Position numbers and translations under genes: made by a program. The notes beneath the pieces are model-generated. The model saw only the letters and a program-made list of their open reading frames with translations. It was not told where the DNA came from and searched no databases. Source: Candidatus Aminicenantota bacterium (GTDB lineage Bacteria; Acidobacteriota; Aminicenantia; Aminicenantales; UBA8522). From it: a stretch of DNA of 64,000 bases. This document shows, one piece after another, positions 18,916 to 29,300 of the stretch (position 1 is its first letter; every line of letters starts with the position of its first letter). The stretch covers positions 1 through 64,000 of the forward strand of contig JAFNEO010000024.1 in NCBI GenBank assembly GCA_017886205.1. Direction: 5' to 3'.

Positions 18916-21585
18916 ATGCGCATCCGAACTAGCGTCCCGATCTTGATTGTACTTCTCTGCTGGCCGACTATCCTAATTTCCCAGGAAAAAAGCCACGATT
19001 CCCTAGACGAATTCGTCATCAAGACGCCCGGACAGTTCAACGGCTACACGAACTACTGGCACAGCATTTTTTGGGAATGGCGGCAGTACGGGAATCTCTT
19101 CCAACTGAGCATTCCCGACGTGGCCGGGACCATCGCTCAGAGCAAGGTCGATACGTCCGAGGAACTGGGAATCCCCGGGTTGCGCCTGCAGGAAGGATTT
19201 CTGGCGGCGTTGCTGAGCGCTCCGGTGCAGGAACTCGAAAACCCTCCCTTGGAGGAGGTCGAGAAGACACTCGGCGAGTCAAACCTCCTGCTCTATGTCG
19301 ATGCCGCCACCGAGCTGGGGAAGAGGCTCGCCCAGAAGGATTCCGAGGAGGGAGATTGGCGACGGAGACTCCGGAGTCACCAGCTCAACGCCGCCGATTT
19401 CCGGGACGTCCGGGCGTCCTATCTGGAAAAAGGCGATCGAAAGCTGTTTGTCGTGCTCGCGGAGGCAAAAGAAGACAGAGAGCATTTCCGGCAGCTCGTC
19501 GGCGGCGTCCGCGATGTCTTAACAAAGTACGACCTGCACCGCGGCTGGTTCGGGACGGGGACCCTGCTGCACAGCGTAACCTGCCATCCGGGGCACCCAC
19601 TGGATGTCATCGCCGCCGGGCTCGGCCAGGGCAATGATTGGTTCACCTTCAGCGGCTACATGGACTATCTTCTCCAGGCGCAGCTCCCAGAATGGCTGGG
19701 CAGAGTCGGTCTGGACGTCGTCACCGACGTGGGCACGGGCAAGGCGACCCACAGCTTCGGGTCGGACGCCTATGGCTGCAGGAACTGGGACGGCATCAAG
19801 ATTCAAGACATGCCCACGGAGCAGGAATGGATCCGGTTCGTCCGGGAGCGCGGGGGGTTCATCTTCCGGCCTGTGTTCAGCGATGACTGCGATCCCTATG
19901 AATATGATGGCACCATCGCCATCGAAGGCAATAAGAAACAGATCGACACCGAAGAGAGGCCGTTCATCCTCCAGACCGGCTTGATTCGGGAAGAGGCGCC
20001 GGCGGCCATGGTCCTCTTCGCTCCCCGGGGTCAACACTGGAGCCGGGAGGCGATGTGGGAAGCCATCCTGGGAAGAAGAGAAGTTGGGATCCTCCCGCTC
20101 GGCAAGATGCTCGGGCCAAAGACCTTCCGGAACGCGCTCCAGATGCTTCTTCTCGACAGGGTTTACCTGGAGGACTATTTCGGCGACCAGGTTCAGATGC
20201 GGGCCGACATCGAGGGACGCCTGCTCCGAATCCGGTTGGCCAATGTTCGCGGGGCAGAGATCGCCGGAAACCTGCAAATCATTTCCGCGCCGGAGATCAC
20301 CGTCATGGATCCGCCATCTCTTCAAGTGGTTATTCCGCCGCGCTCGGTACAGGATTTCTCATTCCGCATCCAGCCCGGGCGGGAAGCGATGGGCCGCACG
20401 AACCCGGTGCTTGCGACTTTGACTTGGGCGTCCCATAAGAAGCAAACTCTTGCCATCATGGACCTGCCGCCCGCGATTTCGGTGCACAAGCTTCTCTATG
20501 GACAGTCGCCCGAAGTGGTCTTCCCGGTATCTGTTCACAACTTCGGGGATAACGCCGTTTTTCCCGTCTACATCGAGGTCTGTGCGGCAGCTTCTCCTCA
20601 CAAAGCCGTCTATCAGAAAACGGAAACGTGCGAAGCCCCGCCCGGAGGATTCAAGGAGATGACCTTCAGGCTCCCTCTCAAACCCGGCGCTTATGGTGTC
20701 AAGGTCAACGCGCTCGGAGCTGCGGCGGAAAGCCAGCTGGGTGTCGAAGCCCCCTCCGGGCGGGCGACCTGCACCCCGGTCGACCTCAATAACGACGGCA
20801 TCCCTGAGTACAGGATGGAAAATGACAGCGTGAAGGTGACCCTACTCGCAACCGGAGCCCGGATCATCGAGTACATCGTCAAAGAGAGAAACGATAACGT
20901 CCTGTTCAAGCTCTGGCCGGAAAAAGAGAGCACCGATAAACGGCCGTTCCGGGAGCGGGGCTTTTATCCCTACGGCGGGTTCGAGGATTTCCTGGGGCAG
21001 GCCAGCATCGAGACGCACGGGGTTTATGACGCCGAGGTCGTCAAGACGGATGGCCCCTATGTCCAGGTGCGGATGGCCGCGGATTATTACGGCAATCGGC
21101 TTGAAAAAATCTTCACGCTATACGGAAACTCGCCCCTCGTCGAGGTCCGCTTTGCCCTGACTTTCCGGAACCCGGAGCTGAACATGCTGGGCCCCCAGCC
21201 GATCCTCGCGCTCGGCGAAAAGCACTGGACCGAGGACGTCTTCGTCGTTCCCACAGTCTCGGGACAGCGGGAGTTGCGCATGCGCCCGGAAGAATATTTC
21301 GGCGAAGTCATGTTCCTGAAGGAAGGCTGGAATGCCGGCCGCGATACGGTCGAGGACATCTCTTTTGCCGGCGCCTTTCCAGTGAGCGAGCCGGAGTTCC
21401 TCCACATGTGGATGAACCATCCGTCCAACGGGGAATCGCAACACTACTACGCCGAGTTCCAGCCCTGGGTGCCGATCTTCCAGAAAAATGTGCGCTATTT
21501 ATCATACTATCTCTGGGGTGCCGCAGGATCGTGGGAGAACGCCGTCGCCGAGCTGCGCCGGAGGAACCTGATCACCAGCCGCTAA
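18916..21585 (+). CDS. Large exported protein of unknown function (about 889 aa)
   Basis: Signal peptide MRIRTSVPILIVLLCWPTILISQ; single long ORF; VDLNNDGIPEYRMENDSVKVTLL segment begins a beta-rich C-terminal domain. Confidence 0.82.
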   Translation: MRIRTSVPILIVLLCWPTILISQEKSHDSLDEFVIKTPGQFNGYTNYWHSIFWEWRQYGNLFQLSIPDVAGTIAQSKVDTSEELGIPGLRLQEGFLAALLSAPVQELENPPLEEVEKTLGESNLLLYVDAATELGKRLAQKDSEEGDWRRRLRSHQLNAADFRDVRASYLEKGDRKLFVVLAEAKEDREHFRQLVGGVRDVLTKYDLHRGWFGTGTLLHSVTCHPGHPLDVIAAGLGQGNDWFTFSGYMDYLLQAQLPEWLGRVGLDVVTDVGTGKATHSFGSDAYGCRNWDGIKIQDMPTEQEWIRFVRERGGFIFRPVFSDDCDPYEYDGTIAIEGNKKQIDTEERPFILQTGLIREEAPAAMVLFAPRGQHWSREAMWEAILGRREVGILPLGKMLGPKTFRNALQMLLLDRVYLEDYFGDQVQMRADIEGRLLRIRLANVRGAEIAGNLQIISAPEITVMDPPSLQVVIPPRSVQDFSFRIQPGREAMGRTNPVLATLTWASHKKQTLAIMDLPPAISVHKLLYGQSPEVVFPVSVHNFGDNAVFPVYIEVCAAASPHKAVYQKTETCEAPPGGFKEMTFRLPLKPGAYGVKVNALGAAAESQLGVEAPSGRATCTPVDLNNDGIPEYRMENDSVKVTLLATGARIIEYIVKERNDNVLFKLWPEKESTDKRPFRERGFYPYGGFEDFLGQASIETHGVYDAEVVKTDGPYVQVRMAADYYGNRLEKIFTLYGNSPLVEVRFALTFRNPELNMLGPQPILALGEKHWTEDVFVVPTVSGQRELRMRPEEYFGEVMFLKEGWNAGRDTVEDISFAGAFPVSEPEFLHMWMNHPSNGESQHYYAEFQPWVPIFQKNVRYLSYYLWGAAGSWENAVAELRRRNLITSR

Positions 21586-21647
21586 TTCGTTTTATTTCAG
21601 CGATATGCAATTCGTGGCCTAAATTCGAAAGGGGCCGATCGAAAAAG

Positions 21648-21671
21648 GAAAATAGGAGCGTCCCCGTTTCT
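21648..21671. repeat. GAAAATAGGAGCGTCCCCGTTTCT repeat, copy 2
   Basis: 23/24 identical to 13943-13966. Confidence 0.6.
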
Positions 21672-21680
21672 GGCTGGAGA

Positions 21681-21713
21681 GAGTGCGGAAGGACCCTTAG
21701 GCCTTCCGCACTC
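21681..21713. terminator. Strong hairpin between convergent genes
   Basis: Perfect 12-bp stem GAGTGCGGAAGG / CCTTCCGCACTC; no clear T-tract. Confidence 0.55.
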
Positions 21714-21744
21714 CCCGATAAGAAGGAGTCATCAAGGATATTGC

Positions 21745-23106
21745 TTAGACTAAACCCTGCTCCATCATCGCCCGGGCTACCTTGAGGAAACCGCCGATGT
21801 TGGCGCCATTGATATAGTTGCCCGGGGTCCCGTAGGCGACCGCCGACTCCACACAGGTCTTGTGGATGCTTTTCATGATCTGGTGCAGCCGCTTGTCGAC
21901 TTCGTCCCTGGTCCAACTCAGCCGCATACTGTTCTGGCACATCTCTAAACCGGAAGTGGCCACGCCGCCGGCGTTGGCCGCTTTGCCCGGGGCGAACAGG
22001 ATCTTGGCGTCGAGAAAGATGTCGACACCCTCGGGAGTCGTCGGCATGTTAGCGCCCTCGGCGACCACGTACACGCCGTTTTTAACCAGGTTCTTCGCAT
22101 CCTTGGCATTGATCTCGTTCTGGGTGGCGCTGGGGAAGGCGCAATCGGCCTTGATGTCCCAGAGCGGGTTGTGATCCAGGCCCGGCGTCAGGGGCGTGTA
22201 GGTCACTCCCTTGAACTTGTCCGCATATTCTTTGATCCGGCCCCGCCTGACGTTCTTCAGGTCCATAACGAAATCGAGCTTCTTCGAATCGATCCCGGCC
22301 GGATCGTAAATCACGCCGTTAGAGTCAGAGAGAGTCACCGTCTTCCCTCCGAGTTGGTTGATTTTCTCGATCGTGTACTGGGCGACATTGCCGCTCCCGG
22401 AAACGAGGCAAGTCCTCCCCTCGAAAGTCTGCTTTCTTGTGGCCAGCATCTCGGCCGCGAAATAGACGGCGCCGTAGCCCGTCGCTTCAGGCCGGATGAG
22501 GGAGCCGCCCCAGTCCAACCCCTTCCCTGTCAGCACTCCGGTCACCTCGTTCCTTAGCTTTCGGTACTGGCCGTACAGGAAGCCGATCTCGCGTCCGCCC
22601 ACGCCGATATCTCCGGCTGGAACGTCGGTGTCCGGACCGATGTGCCGGAAGAGCTCGTTCATGAAGCTCTGGCACAACCGCATCACTTCGTTGTCGCTCT
22701 TTCCCTTGGGGTCGAAATCGCAGCCGCCCTTCCCTCCGCCCATGGGTAGGGTCGTCAGCGCGTTCTTGAAGACCTGCTCAAAGGCCAGGAACTTCAGGAT
22801 CCCCAGGTTGACCGTGCGATGAAAGCGGAGGCCTCCCTTGTAGGGACCGATGGCGCTGTTCATCTGGATGCGGTAGCCGCGGTTAACCTGGATCTCACCG
22901 GCGTCGTCCATCCAGCTCACCCGGAACATGAGCACCCTCTCCGGCTCGGCGATCCGCTCCAGGATCTTGGCCTTACGGTACTCGGGGTGCCGCTCGAGGA
23001 CCAGAGAAATGGAGTTCACCACCTCATAAACGGCCTGGTGGAACTCGGGCTGGGCCGGGTTCTTGGCCTTGGTCTCGTCCATGAAGTCCTTGACATAATT
23101 GCTCAT
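21745..23106 (-). CDS. gdhA: NADP-type glutamate dehydrogenase
   Basis: YKGGLRFHRTVNLGILKFLAFEQVFKNALTTLPMGGGKGGCDFDPKGKSDNEVMRLCQSFM; VPAGDIGVGGREIGFLYGQY. Confidence 0.95.
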   Translation of the reverse strand: MSNYVKDFMDETKAKNPAQPEFHQAVYEVVNSISLVLERHPEYRKAKILERIAEPERVLMFRVSWMDDAGEIQVNRGYRIQMNSAIGPYKGGLRFHRTVNLGILKFLAFEQVFKNALTTLPMGGGKGGCDFDPKGKSDNEVMRLCQSFMNELFRHIGPDTDVPAGDIGVGGREIGFLYGQYRKLRNEVTGVLTGKGLDWGGSLIRPEATGYGAVYFAAEMLATRKQTFEGRTCLVSGSGNVAQYTIEKINQLGGKTVTLSDSNGVIYDPAGIDSKKLDFVMDLKNVRRGRIKEYADKFKGVTYTPLTPGLDHNPLWDIKADCAFPSATQNEINAKDAKNLVKNGVYVVAEGANMPTTPEGVDIFLDAKILFAPGKAANAGGVATSGLEMCQNSMRLSWTRDEVDKRLHQIMKSIHKTCVESAVAYGTPGNYINGANIGGFLKVARAMMEQGLV

Positions 23107-23307
23107 AAAGACTCCTTTGTTATGAAATCGTGTGCGATGAATTTTTATGATTCACCGCCCTCCTTCATAACGCAAAATTGTTAGCGGTTTATTTGGGTTG
23201 TGTTGGGATTTCAATAAAAATTGACCCGTTTTCTCCGGGGCAATCCGCTTCCTTGACTTTTGCCAGGGCTCAGTTTATTTTTAAAAGAAAAAGAGAGGAA
23301 AGACGGC

Positions 23308-24594
23308 ATGGGCAAAGAGGCGTTCAATTCGTTTGTTACCGCTCAATTCCAGTTCGACCGGACGGCGGAATGGCTGGGGCTGGACCTGCCGACCCGCGAG
23401 CTCCTCCGCTCTCCTTTGAAAGAGCATCAATTCCTCATCCCCCTCCGGATGGACGACGGCAGCGTCAGGGTCTTCCGCGGCTTCCGCGTGCTTCACAACG
23501 ACGCCCGCGGACCGGGCAAGGGAGGCATCCGGTTTCATCCCCATGAGACCATCGATACCATCCGCGCCCTGGCCATGTGGATGACGTGGAAGTGCGCTCT
23601 GTTGGATATCCCGCTCGGTGGAAGCAGCGGCGGCGTCGCCTGCGACCCTCACTACTTAACTCTACGAGAGCAGGAGCAGCTCTGCCGGAGCTGGGTCAAG
23701 CGGCTCGTTCACGAACTCGGTCCCCAGGTCGATGTCCCAGCCCCTGACATCATGACCGGCGCCCAGCACATGCTCTGGATGCTCGACGAATACGAATCCC
23801 TGCGCGGGGAGAAGGTCCCCGGGTTTATCACCGGGAAGCCGGTCGGGATGGGCGGCTCCGTCGGCCGCCTCGAGGCTGCCGGCTTTGGCCTGGTCTTCGC
23901 CCTGCGCGAAGCGCTCAAGGAGCTGGACATGTCGGCAGACGGAGCGACGGCGAGCGTCCAGGGATTCGGCAACGTCGCCCAGCACGCCGTCCGCCTTTTC
24001 GAGCAGATCGGCGGCCGGGTGGTCTGTGTATCCTGCTGGGACCAGAAAGACGCCGTCTCCTATGCCTATAAAAAAGAGCCCAGTATCGAAGTCCAGGCTC
24101 TGGCCGGGATCACGGACCGCTTCGGCGGGATCGACAAGGAGAAGGCCGCAAAAATGGGGTACGACGTTCTCCCCGGAGAAGCCTGGCTATCCCAGGACGT
24201 GGACATCCTCATCCCCGCGGCCGTCGAGAACCAGATCACAGAGGAGAATGTGCAGGTTATCCATCGGCGCGTCCGGGTCATCGCCGAAGGGGCTAATGGT
24301 CCGACCACCGTCGGCGCCGATCGGACGATCGGCGAGCGGGGCATCCTCGTCATCCCGGATATCCTGGCCAACGCCGGGGGAGTCACCTGCAGCTACTTCG
24401 AACAGGTCCAGAGCAACATGAACTACTACTGGGAGAAGGACGAGGTCCTCGGGAAGCTCGACGTCAAGATGACCTCTGCCTTCAACGATGTCCTCGAGTT
24501 CGCCAAGAAAAAGAACCTGCCGATGAGAAACGCGGCCTTTTCCATCGCCGTGGCACGAGTGGCCCAGGCCTGCAAGGACCGCGGGTGGGTTTGA
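23308..24594 (+). CDS. Glu/Leu/Phe/Val dehydrogenase-family paralogue with catalytic Lys replaced by Ser
   Basis: GPGKGGIRFHPHETIDTIRALAMWMTWKCALLDIPLGGSSGGVACDP; VDVPAPDIMTGAQHMLWMLDEY; VQGFGNVAQHAV. Confidence 0.93.
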   Translation: MGKEAFNSFVTAQFQFDRTAEWLGLDLPTRELLRSPLKEHQFLIPLRMDDGSVRVFRGFRVLHNDARGPGKGGIRFHPHETIDTIRALAMWMTWKCALLDIPLGGSSGGVACDPHYLTLREQEQLCRSWVKRLVHELGPQVDVPAPDIMTGAQHMLWMLDEYESLRGEKVPGFITGKPVGMGGSVGRLEAAGFGLVFALREALKELDMSADGATASVQGFGNVAQHAVRLFEQIGGRVVCVSCWDQKDAVSYAYKKEPSIEVQALAGITDRFGGIDKEKAAKMGYDVLPGEAWLSQDVDILIPAAVENQITEENVQVIHRRVRVIAEGANGPTTVGADRTIGERGILVIPDILANAGGVTCSYFEQVQSNMNYYWEKDEVLGKLDVKMTSAFNDVLEFAKKKNLPMRNAAFSIAVARVAQACKDRGWV

Positions 24595-26336
24595 TTTTGC
24601 CTGACCGGCCGCCCATTGCGTCCTTCGACCGCCGCTTTTTCACCGGGAAGGAGAAGTTCACGGCCATCGGCTGGGGCGACCTGGGGGGAAAAGCCCACGG
24701 GTTGGCCCTGATAAGGGATATCCTGGAGAGTCGGCTGGCCGAGCAGTTTCGCCCCGAGATAGAAATCAACATCCCCACGCTGACTGTGATCACGACCGAT
24801 TTTTTCGACCTATTCATGGAACAGAACGGTCTCTACGACCTGGCCCTCTCCAACCTCCGGGACGATCTCATCGCCGGGGCCTTCCAGAAGGCCGACCTCC
24901 CCGCCCAACTCGTCGGCGACCTTCGCGCCCTGATCGCCCAGGTGCAGACCCCTCTGGCTATCCGGTCCTCGAGTCTGCTCGAGGACGCCATGTTCGAACC
25001 GTTCGCCAGCGTCTATGCCACCAAGATGATCCCCAACAACCAGATGAGTCCTGACTCCCGGTTCAACAAATTGGTCGAGGCCGTGAAATTCATCTATGCT
25101 TCGACCTTCTTCAAGGACGCGAAAAACTATATCCGGGCAACGAAGAAGACAACGGCGGATGAGAAAATGGCGGTGATCATCCAGGAGGTCGTCGGGGTGC
25201 GCCGCGGTCAGCGTTTTTATCCTCATATTTCCGGAGTGGCCCGGTCGTATAACTTCTATCCCCTCGGCCATTCCAAGCCTTCCGACGGAATCATCGACCT
25301 CGCGCTGGGCCTGGGAAAGGCCATCGTTGATGACGGAATCGCTTGGTCCTATTCGCCGGCCTATCCGCGGGCGAACCCGCCCTACAACACGCTGGCCGAC
25401 CTCCTCAGCCAGACCCAATCGGAGTTCTGGGCGATCAACATGGGATGGCCGGCGGAGTTCAACCCCATCAAAGAGACAGAGTACATGATGAAGTTCATTC
25501 TGGGAGACGCGGAGAGGGACGGGGTTCTTCAATTTCTCGCCTCCACTTACCGGGCCCAGGATGACAAGATTGTCTACGGGATCGCCGAAAAAGGCCCCCG
25601 GGTCATCGACTTCGCACCGATCCTCAAGTTCGACCTTCTGCCTCTCAACGCCATGCTGAAGGAGTTGCTGAAGCTCTGCGAGGACACGTTGGGGAGGATG
25701 GTGGAGGTCGAGTTCGCCCTGACTCTCGACGAGCGCCGGGGGAAGCCCGCCCGGTTCGGTTTCCTCCAGGTCAGGCCGATGGTCGTTTCCTCGGCCCAAG
25801 TCGGGGTGTCCCGGGAGGAACTCACGGGCGAAAACGTCCTTCTGGCATCCGAATCGGCCCTCGGGAATGGCGTCCTGGAAAGCATCCGGGACATCGTCTA
25901 TGTGAAGCCCGAGAGTTTCAATGTTCATTATTCCGAGGCAGTCGCCTCCGAGCTTGAGAAACTGAACCATTGGCTGGTTACGTTCGACAGCCCCTACCTT
26001 TTGATCGGCTTCGGCCGCTGGGGGACCTCCGACCCCCAGGCCGGCATTCCTGTGAATTTTGGGCAGATCTGCGGCGCCAAGGTCATCGTCGAGTCCGCCC
26101 TCCCGGAGACGAGCTCCATGCTCAGCCAGGGCTCCCATTTCTTCCACAACATCACCAGTTTCCGGGTCTTTTACTTCTCGTTAAGAGCAGAGGATCAATA
26201 TAAAATCGACTGGGACTGGCTCAACAGTCAACCGGCCGTCCAGGAGACGGACTATGCCCGTCACGTTCGGCTCTCCTCACCCTTGAAGATCAAGGTCGAC
26301 GGGACCACCAGCCGGGGAGTGATTCGCCATGACTGA
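24585..26336 (+). CDS. PEP/pyruvate-binding (PPDK_N, ATP-grasp) domain protein A; GTG start overlapping the upstream gene
   Basis: GDLGGKAHGLALIRDIL, LAIRSSSLLEDAMFEPFASVYATKMIPNN, VIIQEVVGVRRGQRFYPHISGVARSYNFYPLG; LIGFGRWGTSDPQAGIPV. Confidence 0.88.
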   Translation: MGLILPDRPPIASFDRRFFTGKEKFTAIGWGDLGGKAHGLALIRDILESRLAEQFRPEIEINIPTLTVITTDFFDLFMEQNGLYDLALSNLRDDLIAGAFQKADLPAQLVGDLRALIAQVQTPLAIRSSSLLEDAMFEPFASVYATKMIPNNQMSPDSRFNKLVEAVKFIYASTFFKDAKNYIRATKKTTADEKMAVIIQEVVGVRRGQRFYPHISGVARSYNFYPLGHSKPSDGIIDLALGLGKAIVDDGIAWSYSPAYPRANPPYNTLADLLSQTQSEFWAINMGWPAEFNPIKETEYMMKFILGDAERDGVLQFLASTYRAQDDKIVYGIAEKGPRVIDFAPILKFDLLPLNAMLKELLKLCEDTLGRMVEVEFALTLDERRGKPARFGFLQVRPMVVSSAQVGVSREELTGENVLLASESALGNGVLESIRDIVYVKPESFNVHYSEAVASELEKLNHWLVTFDSPYLLIGFGRWGTSDPQAGIPVNFGQICGAKVIVESALPETSSMLSQGSHFFHNITSFRVFYFSLRAEDQYKIDWDWLNSQPAVQETDYARHVRLSSPLKIKVDGTTSRGVIRHD

Positions 26337-29300
26337 GCGACCGAAGAACGTCGACACGCTCATTTGGTTCCTGTCCGAACGGGCCAAGGAGCTGAGTTGC
26401 CTCTACAAGATCGAGGAGCTCCTGAACAAACCGGACCCGAACCTGGCCGATATCTGCAGAGGGGTCATCGAGGCCATTCCGCCCGGCTGGCAGTACCCGG
26501 ATATCTGTATCGCCAAGATCACCCTGGAAGGGCATTCCTGCCAGTCGGCCAATTTCCAGGAAACACCGTGGGTCCAGTTCGCCGACATCAAGGTCCAGGA
26601 CAAAAAGGTCGGGAGGTTAAGCGTCTACTACACGGCGGAGATGCCTCATGCCGACGATGGGCCTTTCCTGAAAGAGGAGACAAAACTCCTGGGGACGATC
26701 GTCGAGAGGCTCGGACACTACCTCCTCTATTCCCGGATGAAGCAGGCTTACCAGGATTACCAGTCGGCCCGGCTGGACGTCGCGGCCCACAAGGCGGAAG
26801 AATGGCGGATGGCCTTGAATTTCCTGCGCCAGACCAACAAGAACCTATTCCTCGGTATCTCCCGCCGCATGCTCAACTTCCTCAGCTGGAGCGGCATCCA
26901 GGAAGCCGAGAAGATCCTCCAGAAATCGCTGGCCGGCCAGAAGGGCCGGACGGCGGGCTATCCGGAAGACGACAACCGTCCTTATCAAGTGGCCTTATCC
27001 ACTTTTACCGAGAAGCTGAGCGATGAGACCTTCCGGCTGGCGGCCAAGCACCTGACCGGCGAACAAATCCTCGTCAACATCCAGAAGTGGATTCAGGAGG
27101 ACCGGCTGAGCTTTCTCGTCCAGGTGACCAACAGGAACCTCTCCCTGACTCAAGTCGTCGACGCTATCCGGAGATACCATCACATCGCCGCCGAGGGGAT
27201 CGAGCTTCCCGCGGCCAGCAAGCGCGGCGTCCTGGTTTCTTTGATCCAGCGTTTTCTATCCGACCAGCCCGAGTTTATTCATACCGCCGTCGACCACGTC
27301 GAGATCGACGACTTCTACGAGATCCTGGACCACATCGTCTTCTCGCCGGAAAGCCTGGGCAAGCTCGGCGGGAAGAGCACGGGGCTCTATCTCGCCAAGC
27401 ACATCCTCAAGAGGTCCGCCGAATCGCTGAGTCATTTCGGAGAAATCAAAGTTCCCAAGACGTGGTATATCACCTCGGACGGGCTCCTGAGTTTTCTTTC
27501 CCATAACAACCTCAACGAGGTGGTCGAACAGAAATACAAGGACATTGACCAGGTCCGGCTGGAGTACCCCCACATCATCCAGACGTTCAAGAACTCGCCT
27601 TTCCCGACTGACATCATCCAGGGGCTGTCCATGGTCCTGGATGACTTCAAGGACCAGCCCATCATCGTCCGCAGCTCGAGCCTGCTCGAGGATCGGACGG
27701 GGGCCTCCTTTTCGGGGAAATACAAGAGCCTCTTCCTGGCCAACCAGGGCGGCAAGCAGGAGCGGCTGGAAGCCCTGAAGGAGGCCACCGCCGAGGTCTA
27801 CGCCTCGACCTACGGGCCGGACCCCATCGGCTACCGGGCGGAGCGCGGGCTGCTCGATTTCGCCGAAGAGATGGGCATCATGATCCAGGAAGTCGTGGGC
27901 ACCCGGGTAGGACATTATTTCTTCCCGTCCTTCGCCGGCGTCGTGTTCAGCCGGAATGAATTCCGCTGGTCGCCGAGGATCAAGCGCGAGGACGGCCTCC
28001 TGCGATTGGTGCTGGGGCTGGGGACACGGGCCGTCGACCGGACGAGCGACGACTACCCCGTCCTGATCGCACCCGGGCAGGTCGGCCTCCGGGTCAATGT
28101 CACGGCGGACGAGGTCGTCCGCTATGCGCCCAAGAAGGTCGACGTTATTAACTTGAAAACAAACAGCTTCGAGACCATCGAAATCAAAGAGCTGCTGAAG
28201 AAATGCGGCGAGGGCATTCCGGCCGTCGATAAGATCGTTTCCGTCTACGACGGCCAGTGCCTCCGGAAGCCCCTGGGGAGGGCGGTCGATTTCGAGAAAG
28301 ACGACCTCGTGGTCACGTTTGAAGGCCTGGTCAGCGAGACCTCGTTTATCCCCCAGCTCCGGCAGGTCATGCGGCTCTTGGAAGAAAAGCTCCAGTCTCC
28401 GGTGGACATCGAATTCGCCTCCGACGGCCAGAGCTTTTACCTCCTCCAGTGCCGACCGCAAAGCTTCATGGAGGGCGGCGGACCGGCCCGCATTCCCAAG
28501 GACCTGCCCAAAGAGAGTATCGTCTTCCTGGCCAACCGGTATATCTCCAACGGCAGCCTGCCCGACATCACCCATATTGTCTATGTGGACCCGGAGAGCT
28601 ACGACGGTCTCTCCAGCCAGGCGGACCTGCTGGCCGTGGGACGCGCGGTCGGCCGGCTGAACAAGCTCCTGCCGCGGCGCCGCTTCATCCTGATGGGGCC
28701 GGGCCGCTGGGGAAGCCGGGGAGACATCAGGCTCGGCGTCAAGGTCTCCTACTCGGACATCTCGAACACGGCCGCTCTGGTGGAGATCGCCCGGAAGAAA
28801 GGAAACATTCTCCCCGATCTCTCCTTCGGCACCCACTTCTTCCAGGACCTGGTGGAGGCCGAGATTCGCTACCTTCCTCTCTACCCCGACGAGCACGGAA
28901 CCCTCTTCCAGGAAAGCTTCCTCAGGGACTCGCCGAACATCCTCCCCCGCGTCTTGCCCGAGCATGCGGATATCGCGGATACCGTCAGGGTGATCGACGT
29001 AGCCGAGGCCGCCGGAGGGAAGGTGCTCCGCATCCTGATGAACGCCGACCTCGACGAAGCCGTGGGATTTCTCGTCGACCCCCGCATCGACCCTCCCTTA
29101 GCTCCGCTCTCGAAAGAGATGGAGAAAAAACGGGCCGAGAACCATTGGGCCTGGCGGCTCGAGATGGCCGAACACATCGCCTCAAAGTTGGACCCCGGGC
29201 GCTTCGGCGTCCAGGCCATGTACGTGATCGGCAGCACCAAGAACGCTACGGCCGGCCCGCAGAGCGACATCGACCTCCTCGTCCATTTCCGGGGCACCAA

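Noticed and set aside
24810-26147. 445-aa antisense ORF opposite PPDK_N-A
   Set aside because: GC-shadow; sense strand is translationally coupled to the upstream GDH gene.
27256-28965. 569-aa antisense ORF opposite the PPDK_N/NTase fusion
   Set aside because: Same GC-shadow effect; the sense frame has clear conserved motifs.
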